DNA from: Gammaproteobacteria bacterium
GTDB taxonomy: Bacteria > Pseudomonadota > Gammaproteobacteria > Pseudomonadales > Oleiphilaceae
DNA: 6,958 bases
Direction: 5' to 3'
Assembly: GCA_003695085.1 (NCBI GenBank)
Contig: RFIV01000062.1
Span: 1-6,958, forward strand
A program made the translations under genes and the position numbers. Under the pieces are notes generated by a model. It was not told the origin of the DNA. It searched no databases and was given only the letters and a program-made list of their open reading frames with translations. Shown piece by piece: positions 6,931 through 6,958 of this stretch (position 1 is the stretch's first letter; the number at the start of each line of letters is the position of its first letter).

Positions 6931-6958
6931 GCAGCGTCTTTCCAGGCGCGGATTGTAG
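6927..6958 (-). CDS. gloB: C-terminal end of an upstream gene, probably gloB (hydroxyacylglutathione hydrolase)
   Basis: On the minus strand one frame reads TIRAWKDAA followed by a TGA stop at 6929-6927, 17 nt before the mltD ATG. An aliphatic/Arg-Trp-Lys-Asp tail of this kind is typical of the C-terminus of glyoxalase II (GloB), which hydrolyses S-lactoylglutathione in the methylglyoxal detoxification pathway. In Pseudomonas and Enterobacteria gloB is a neighbour of mltD. Only nine codons are visible, so the call rests on the tail plus gene order. Another frame (the one continuous with mltD) is also open here, so coding by a different gene cannot be excluded. Confidence 0.45.
   Translation of the reverse strand, partial: TIRAWKDAA

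Overview
The window looks like chromosomal DNA of a gammaproteobacterium. The genes are GC-rich (roughly high-50s percent by eye) and tightly packed. The proteins closely resemble enterobacterial and pseudomonad families: a YejA/YejB/YejE peptide importer, and an MltD lytic transglycosylase that directly follows what appears to be the tail of gloB. Genus cannot be fixed from the sequence alone. I see no insertion sequence, phage gene, CRISPR array, rRNA or tRNA.

Layout. (1) Positions 1-3629, minus strand: three genes of an oligopeptide ABC importer in the order yejA (3629-1836), yejB (1832-735) and yejE (738 to the left edge, truncated). The yejA-yejB gap is 3 nt and the yejB-yejE junction is an ATGA overlap, so they form one transcription unit. 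The ATPase gene yejF would be expected just beyond the left edge. (2) Positions 3630-3786: a 157-nt divergent intergenic region with the yejA leader, the ribosome binding sites of both flanking genes and a pair of mutually exclusive short inverted repeats. (3) Positions 3787-5229, plus strand: a 480-residue HDOD-GAF regulatory protein starting at TTG. (4) Positions 5230-5253: a 24-nt convergent gap with a GC-rich hairpin; the two opposing stop codons are part of an inverted repeat. (5) Positions 6909-5254, minus strand: an MltD-type membrane-bound lytic transglycosylase with a lipobox, an SLT catalytic domain and three LysM domains. (6) Positions 6958-6927, minus strand: the last nine codons and stop of an upstream gene, read as the end of gloB (glyoxalase II).

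How they may work together. MltD cuts peptidoglycan in the periplasm. YejABE(F) imports oligopeptides, and in some bacteria Yej-type importers have been tied to uptake of murein-derived peptides. A cell-wall turnover and recycling theme is therefore plausible but inferred only from proximity. The HDOD-GAF gene lies on the opposite strand between these two neighbours and looks like a regulatory gene placed into an otherwise familiar gloB-mltD-ABC transporter neighbourhood. All complete genes are intact, with no frameshift or internal stop.
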